DNA from: Gammaproteobacteria bacterium
Lineage (GTDB): Bacteria; Pseudomonadota; Gammaproteobacteria; Burkholderiales; Burkholderiaceae_C
Length of the DNA: 64,000 nt
Assembly (NCBI GenBank): GCA_025359085.1
Contig: JANYHL010000033.1
Coordinates: forward strand, 1-64,000
Direction: 5' to 3'
Below the pieces are notes generated by a model, which did no database searches, had not been told where the DNA came from, and saw only the letters and a program-made list of their open reading frames with translations. Below are positions 59,064 to 64,000 of the stretch, piece by piece (the first letter of the stretch is position 1; every line of letters begins with the position of its first letter). Position numbers and translations under genes: made by a program.

Positions 59064-60086
59064 CTACTTTTTGGTGTAAATCTGGTCAAAGTAAGCGCCG
59101 TCAGCAAAGTGATCTTTGGCCGCTTTGGTCCAGCCGCCAAAGGCCTCATCGATGGTGAATAGCTTGATCCTGGGCAGTTGTCTGACGTACTTGGCCTGGA
59201 ACTTCTCGGAGATGGGGCGGTAGAAGTTCTTGCCTGCAATGTCCTGGCCTTCATCGGTGTACAGGTATTCCAGGTAGGCCGTCGCCACGCTGCGGGTGCC
59301 CTTTTTGTCCACGTTTTTGTCCACCACGGTCACCGGTGGCTCGGCCAGAATGCTCAAGGAGGGGTAAATGATGTCCACCTTGCCGCCAAATTCTTTTTCC
59401 AACAGGTGGGCTTCGTTCTCCCAGCTGATGAACACGTCGCCCTGGCCACGCTGGGCAAAGGTGATCGATGAGCCGCGCGCGCCACTGTCAAGCACGGGCA
59501 CGTTGGCATACAGTTTGCCGACGAAATCCTTGGCCTGCGCTTCACCGCCGAACTTGCGTTTTGCAAATTCCCAGGCTGCCAGGTAATTCCAGCGCGCACC
59601 GCCAGAAGTTTTGGGGTTGGGCGTGATCACGCTGACACCGGGTTTGATCAGATCGTCCCAGTCCTTGATGCCTTTGGGATTGCCCTGGCGCACCACGAGC
59701 ACGATAGTCGATGTGTACGGTGACGAGTTGTGCGGCAGGCGCTTTTGCCAGTCGGCTGGAATCCAAGCGCCATTTTTGTGCACTGCATCGATGTCGCCGG
59801 CCAGCGCCAGCGTGACGACATCGGCGTCGAGTCCGTCGATCACGGCACGCGCTTGCTTGCCCGAGCCACCGTGCGATTGCTTGATGCTGACGTCCTGGCC
59901 GGTCTTGGCTTTCCAGTGTTTGGCAAACGCGGTGTTGATCTCGGCATAGAGCTCCCGGGTGGGGTCGTACGAGACGTTGAGAAGCGTGACGGCTGGTTGC
60001 GCGCTGGCACTCAAGGCGGCGCCGGCCAGCGTCACGGCTGCGGCAAGGTTGAAGACGCGTCGGGAGAGTGCAGTCGTTGATGTCAT
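59064..60086 (-). CDS. Second sulfate-binding protein
   Basis: [68 protein letters not shown]. Confidence 0.93.
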   Translation of the reverse strand: MTSTTALSRRVFNLAAAVTLAGAALSASAQPAVTLLNVSYDPTRELYAEINTAFAKHWKAKTGQDVSIKQSHGGSGKQARAVIDGLDADVVTLALAGDIDAVHKNGAWIPADWQKRLPHNSSPYTSTIVLVVRQGNPKGIKDWDDLIKPGVSVITPNPKTSGGARWNYLAAWEFAKRKFGGEAQAKDFVGKLYANVPVLDSGARGSSITFAQRGQGDVFISWENEAHLLEKEFGGKVDIIYPSLSILAEPPVTVVDKNVDKKGTRSVATAYLEYLYTDEGQDIAGKNFYRPISEKFQAKYVRQLPRIKLFTIDEAFGGWTKAAKDHFADGAYFDQIYTKK

Positions 60087-60166
60087 GTTGAAGTCCTCAA
60101 AATTCATTGCCAATGTGCAATGGCGTGAATTCTGGAGTTCAAATGACAAAACCGGAACTACTGAAT

Positions 60167-60188
60167 ATTTGGTTTCTAATTACCAAAT
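60167..60188. promoter_or_regulatory. Inverted repeat upstream of second sulfate-binding gene
   Basis: ATTTGGTttctaattACCAAAT. Confidence 0.3.
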
Positions 60189-60248
60189 CATCTTTGGAAG
60201 GCGCCGAGCGACAGCGCAGTACGCGCCGGATAAGCCCAGAGGCCGGGC

Positions 60249-60986
60249 TCAGGGGGCGCCGCGCGGATGCGGCAACAAACGGTCGTACTCGTCCTTGACT
60301 ACCGCGTAGCACTCGCAGACGCGCGCTTCCAGTTTGGGGCGATCAATCACCGTGATGTGACCGCGTCGGCAGCTGATCAGGCCGTCTTTTTGCAGCTTGC
60401 TGGCCGTTTGGGTGACGCTTTCACGGCGTACCCCCAGCAGGTGCGCAATCATCTCCTGCGTGACGTCCATTTCATTGAAATGCAGCCGGTCCAGGCTCAT
60501 CAACAACCAGCGGCACAGTTGCTGGTCGAGTGAGTGGTGCTGGTTGCACACGGCCGTTTGAGAAGTCTGGATGATCAGGGCCTGCGTGTACAGCAGGGAC
60601 AGGTGCTGGAGCTTTTCGCCCAGCGAAAACTCGTGTTTCATGACTTTGCGACTGAGTCGATAGGCCTCGCCCACACTTTGCACCTCGGTGCTGCTGGGCA
60701 TGCTGTCGCCGCCCATGAAGATGGACACGCCGACCATGCCCTCGTTGCCCACCAGGGCGATTTCACTCGAGGACCCGTCTTCCAGTGCGTAGATCAGCGC
60801 GACGATGCCTGAGACGGGAAAATGCAGAAAATTCAAGTGGTCGCCCGACTCGGATATGGGCATCCCCACGGGCATGGGAATCAATTTCAGATCCGGCAGC
60901 AGACGCTCGTAATCCTCGTGGGGCAGGGCGGCCAAAATGCGGTTTTGCTTGGGATTGGCCGGTGGCCTTTTTTCAATTTCTGACAT
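60249..60986 (-). CDS. Crp/Fnr-family regulator without Fe-S cysteines
   Basis: cNMP-binding fold and HTH VTQEMIAHLLGVRRESVTQTASKLQKDGLISCRRGHITVID; no N-terminal Cys cluster. Confidence 0.9.
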   Translation of the reverse strand: MSEIEKRPPANPKQNRILAALPHEDYERLLPDLKLIPMPVGMPISESGDHLNFLHFPVSGIVALIYALEDGSSSEIALVGNEGMVGVSIFMGGDSMPSSTEVQSVGEAYRLSRKVMKHEFSLGEKLQHLSLLYTQALIIQTSQTAVCNQHHSLDQQLCRWLLMSLDRLHFNEMDVTQEMIAHLLGVRRESVTQTASKLQKDGLISCRRGHITVIDRPKLEARVCECYAVVKDEYDRLLPHPRGAP

Positions 60987-61010
60987 GGTTAATTTCTGAC
61001 ATGGTTAATT

Positions 61011-62519
61011 CTAGTGGTCTTCGGCGGGCTCGATTTCTGGCGCTTCATCTGGCCCCAGCGGCTCCAGCGTGCGCATCTGCTGCGCCAGCACGTCCAGGGT
61101 GGCCTCGGACGCGTCCTGCCCCTGTGCCGCGCGCGCCAGGATGCGCTCGCGCAGCTGCGCCGGCGTGGCCTTCGGCGCCAAGATGCTGAAGCCCACATGG
61201 CACTCGCGGGCCAGCGCGCTAAAGGCGTCGCGGTCGGCCCGGAGCAGGAAGGTGGCGTCCACAATGACTGACCATCCGGCTCGCAGCAAGCGCCGCGCCT
61301 GTTCAAGCAGGTGGCCATAGGTGCGGCCGTGCGCATCGGCGGCGTAAATGCCCTCGTTCAACGGCGCGCCGTTGCGCTCGCTGCTGGCCAGACCGAACAG
61401 GCGCTTGCGTTCCACATCCGAGCGCAAGCGCAAGGTGCTGGCTTGCAGGTCGCTTTGCAACCATTGGCTTGAGGCCACGGTCTTGCCGCAACCCGAGAGC
61501 CCGTGCGTGATGATCAGGTGGGCCGCAGGCGGGGCCATCAGGCGTTCGGCCAGCGCAATATAGGCCAGCGCCGCACTGCCGTCTCCCTGCGTCTGACGCG
61601 TGCGAATGGCCGCCACCTTGGCCCGCACCAGCGCGCGGTAGACGGCATAAAACCGCAGCAGCAAGGCGGCTTCGTAGTCGCCACTGCGGCTCCAAACTTC
61701 GTTCACAAACCAGTCGGCCAAACCGGGCTGCTGGTGTGCGAGCAGGTCAACATAGGGGAAAGCGACTTCACTGGCCACGTCAATCCAGCGCAGACTGTCG
61801 CTGAACTCAATGCCGTCAAACAGGCGCACGCGTTCATCGATCAAGACCAGGTTGGCCAGATGCAGGTCGCCGTGGCATTCACGCACCCAGCCGCCTTGTT
61901 TGCGCGCTTGCATCAGCGGCGTGAGTTGTACAAATTGCGCTTCGGTCCAGGCCCGCAGTGCCGCCATCCGGCGGGGCAGGCCCGCCTGCGGCAAACCGTC
62001 CAGCAGAGCGTCGAAATTGTCTCGCATCGGCGCGATGATGTGGGCCGGTGAGCCAAAGCTGGATTCGACCGGCGCGAGCGCCGCCGTCTGGTGAAAAAGC
62101 GTCAGTGTGTCGGCCAGATCCGACACATGCCGGGCTTGCAGTTCACCGCGAGCACAGACCCGGTCGAGCCGCCCGGTTTCATCAAAGCGGCGCATCTTGA
62201 CGGCGTATTCGATCGGAGTGCCGGTGCCACCCCAGTGCGGGTCTTGCGGGGTGTTGCCAATGGCGAGCACGTCCAGGTACAGGTCCGGCGCAAAGCGGCG
62301 GTTGAGGCGCAACTCGTTTTGACAGTAGCGCTGGCGTTGCGCCAGTGTGCTGAAGTCCAGAAAAGACAGTTTGACCGGCTTTTTGATCTTGTAGGCAAAG
62401 TCCCCCGCCAGCAGCACCCAGGAGATGTGGGTCTGGACCAAGTCAACCCGCTGCACGGTGCCAGGATAACGGGTTGGCTCCAGCAGGGCCCTGATAAGGG
62501 GGGGCAAGTTGTCGTCCAT
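61011..62519 (-). CDS. Bifunctional aminoglycoside-phosphotransferase-like/AAA ATP-binding protein
   Basis: N-terminal APH-like CHGDLHLANLVLIDERVRLFDGIEFSDSLRWID, C-terminal P-loop THGLSGCGKTVASSQWL. Confidence 0.85.
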   Translation of the reverse strand: MDDNLPPLIRALLEPTRYPGTVQRVDLVQTHISWVLLAGDFAYKIKKPVKLSFLDFSTLAQRQRYCQNELRLNRRFAPDLYLDVLAIGNTPQDPHWGGTGTPIEYAVKMRRFDETGRLDRVCARGELQARHVSDLADTLTLFHQTAALAPVESSFGSPAHIIAPMRDNFDALLDGLPQAGLPRRMAALRAWTEAQFVQLTPLMQARKQGGWVRECHGDLHLANLVLIDERVRLFDGIEFSDSLRWIDVASEVAFPYVDLLAHQQPGLADWFVNEVWSRSGDYEAALLLRFYAVYRALVRAKVAAIRTRQTQGDGSAALAYIALAERLMAPPAAHLIITHGLSGCGKTVASSQWLQSDLQASTLRLRSDVERKRLFGLASSERNGAPLNEGIYAADAHGRTYGHLLEQARRLLRAGWSVIVDATFLLRADRDAFSALARECHVGFSILAPKATPAQLRERILARAAQGQDASEATLDVLAQQMRTLEPLGPDEAPEIEPAEDH

Positions 62520-62716
62520 GAGCGCGATGATGCCAGACTCCGCGGAGCGGGCCGATGCTGCCAGTGCGCCGGGGGGTGTCGGCGGTTTTTAAACCGCTGC
62601 GCCAACCCCCAGATTTCATTTGCCGATTGGCGTTCTTTTCGTTCCTCGCAGCCTTTCATGGTCAGCGTGACGGGATCCAGGTTCGAGATCCGAAGCCAGA
62701 CGCCAGCATCACCACC

Positions 62717-63067
62717 TTACTGGACAAGTTGGAGATCGGTTACCACCAGAGCACCACTGTCCTTCATGACTTTGAACTGAACCTTGTCACCGATTTGTAC
62801 CTTCTCTAACAAAGCGGGATCCCTGACTTGAAACACCATCGTCATCGGAGGCATTTCAAGGTTTTTGATCTCGTCATGCTTGATCGTTATTTTCTTGGCA
62901 TCCTTGTCAATCTTGCGGACTTCTCCCTGGGTCATGTCATGGCGGGCCATCATATTCATGTCGTCCCTCTGGCCAGGGTCCGTGGCGGCCTGAGCGAAAA
63001 CGCCGCCAGAAAAAATCGTGACCGACACAATCGATAGATGGACAAGCAGTTGCTTCATTGAGTTCAT
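62717..63067 (-). CDS. CusF-like periplasmic copper-binding protein
   Basis: Signal peptide; GEVRKIDKDAKKITIKHDEIKNLEMPPMTMVFQVRDPALLEKVQIGDKVQF. Confidence 0.88.
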   Translation of the reverse strand: MNSMKQLLVHLSIVSVTIFSGGVFAQAATDPGQRDDMNMMARHDMTQGEVRKIDKDAKKITIKHDEIKNLEMPPMTMVFQVRDPALLEKVQIGDKVQFKVMKDSGALVVTDLQLVQ

Positions 63068-63219
63068 GATTTGTTTCCTTCATAAATTGGGCAAGCCAAA
63101 GAGTTGCCGTCTTTTTAACAGCTAAGCGCTATAGAAGCATCGGCGATAGCCCTGCTGTCGGTGCCGCCCATGCGCCATCCCGGGAAAGAAAAAACCCTTC
63201 CGAACAACACGGGTGGTGG

Positions 63220-63729
63220 TCAATGGGCGTGTGTCGAGTCGTCTTGAATGTTGCGTGTTTTGTTAGCTGCGACTTTAATTAGCCCTTTCATGCCTGCGTC
63301 GTAATGGCCCGGTTGCAGGCAAGCGAAGTCGACCTTACCCGCCTTGGTGAATTGCCAGATGATTTCACCCGTTTTTCCTGGTGCGACGGTGACCATGTTG
63401 TCGTCGGCATGTTCCATCTCCGGATTTTTCTTCATCACTTCGTAGTGTTTCTTGAGGTCTGTTTCAGTGCCCAGCACCATCTCGTGCTTGACCTGGCCGG
63501 AGTTTTTGGCAACAAAGCGAACCGTCTCTCCCTGTTTCACGTCGAAATTTGAAGAGTGAAAGCGCATGTCGTCTTTCATGTCGACGTTCACGGTGCGCGT
63601 CACTTTCGATGCGACGCCTGGCTTGCCGATTGCTTCATCGTCATGACCCCCAGCGTGTTTGCCAGACGCCAAGGCAGTCAAGGCCAGCAATAGGCCGGGA
63701 ATGGCAATCAGAAGGTTGCGTGATTTCAT
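63220..63729 (-). CDS. Plastocyanin/cupredoxin-like protein
   Basis: MKSRNLLIAIPGLLLALTALASGKHAGGHDD; FDVKQGETVRFVAKNSGQVKHEMVLG, FACLQPGHYDAGMKGLIKV. Confidence 0.88.
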   Translation of the reverse strand: MKSRNLLIAIPGLLLALTALASGKHAGGHDDEAIGKPGVASKVTRTVNVDMKDDMRFHSSNFDVKQGETVRFVAKNSGQVKHEMVLGTETDLKKHYEVMKKNPEMEHADDNMVTVAPGKTGEIIWQFTKAGKVDFACLQPGHYDAGMKGLIKVAANKTRNIQDDSTHAH

Positions 63730-63764
63730 GGAATACCTTTCAAGGGTGTTGGTTGTAAAACTAA

Positions 63765-64000
63765 TCAATGCTTCATGTTGCTCATGGAGGGCTTGCGGAC
63801 TTGAACTTCGACTTCTGTCATCGGCATGTTCTGAACGGGCATGGATTTGCCGCCCTCCGCGGCAAAACGCGCGGGGTTGGGCAGTGAGCCGGTCCATTCA
63901 TAAGCGATTTCACCGACCGGGTGCTTGTACCAGCCCGGGTCTTTGTAGTCGCCAGGCTTTTGGTTTTTGCGCACCTTGACCATGCTGAACATGCCGCCCA
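63765..64000 (-). CDS. C-terminus of a copper/multicopper oxidase (truncated by window end)
   Basis: GGMFSMVKVRKNQKPGDYKDPGWYKHPVGEIAYEWTGS...MPMTEVEVQVRKPSMSNMKH. Confidence 0.6.
   Translation of the reverse strand, partial: GGMFSMVKVRKNQKPGDYKDPGWYKHPVGEIAYEWTGSLPNPARFAAEGGKSMPVQNMPMTEVEVQVRKPSMSNMKH

Noticed and set aside
63110-63160. acagctaagcgctatag... resembling the repeat tail
   Set aside because: Only a short, loose similarity; not enough to call a copy. The same applies to 12055-12080, 47800-47822 and 58150-58180.

Overview
The window is a ~64 kb, high-GC chromosomal segment from a betaproteobacterium. Gene content and codon usage look Comamonadaceae-like (Rhodoferax/Polaromonas-type); this is inference, not searched. 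Most of it is dense core genome: dnaE, a dapC-dapD-pilU-dapE-prmB run, znuABC/zur, edd-eda, tsaD, relA, recO-pdxJ-acpS-nagZ, cysTWA with two sulfate-binding proteins, an RND efflux operon with a TetR regulator, a TonB receptor/SBP/hybrid kinase/response-regulator sensory cluster, and the edge of a copper-handling cluster. The most interesting structure is a ~60-70 bp dispersed repeat (core GGCCGCTAGCCCCCGT-n-ATGCGCAAGCAGCTATTAAAAATATAG). It recurs in at least 7 intergenic positions, supplies the last codons and stop of eda and acpS, and appears to run in frame through the coding sequences of dapE, prmB and malonyl-CoA decarboxylase (weaker in znuA). Two toxin-antitoxin loci each keep an intact antitoxin beside a broken toxin: one has a single in-frame TGA, the other an internal deletion. 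Other points are a His-rich mini membrane protein overlapping znuC, a ~440 bp element with inverted-repeat ends, REP-like hairpins (one inside the cys operon), and remnants of an AEC transporter and an efflux outer-membrane protein. No CRISPR array, rRNA, tRNA, prophage or intact transposase was recognised.
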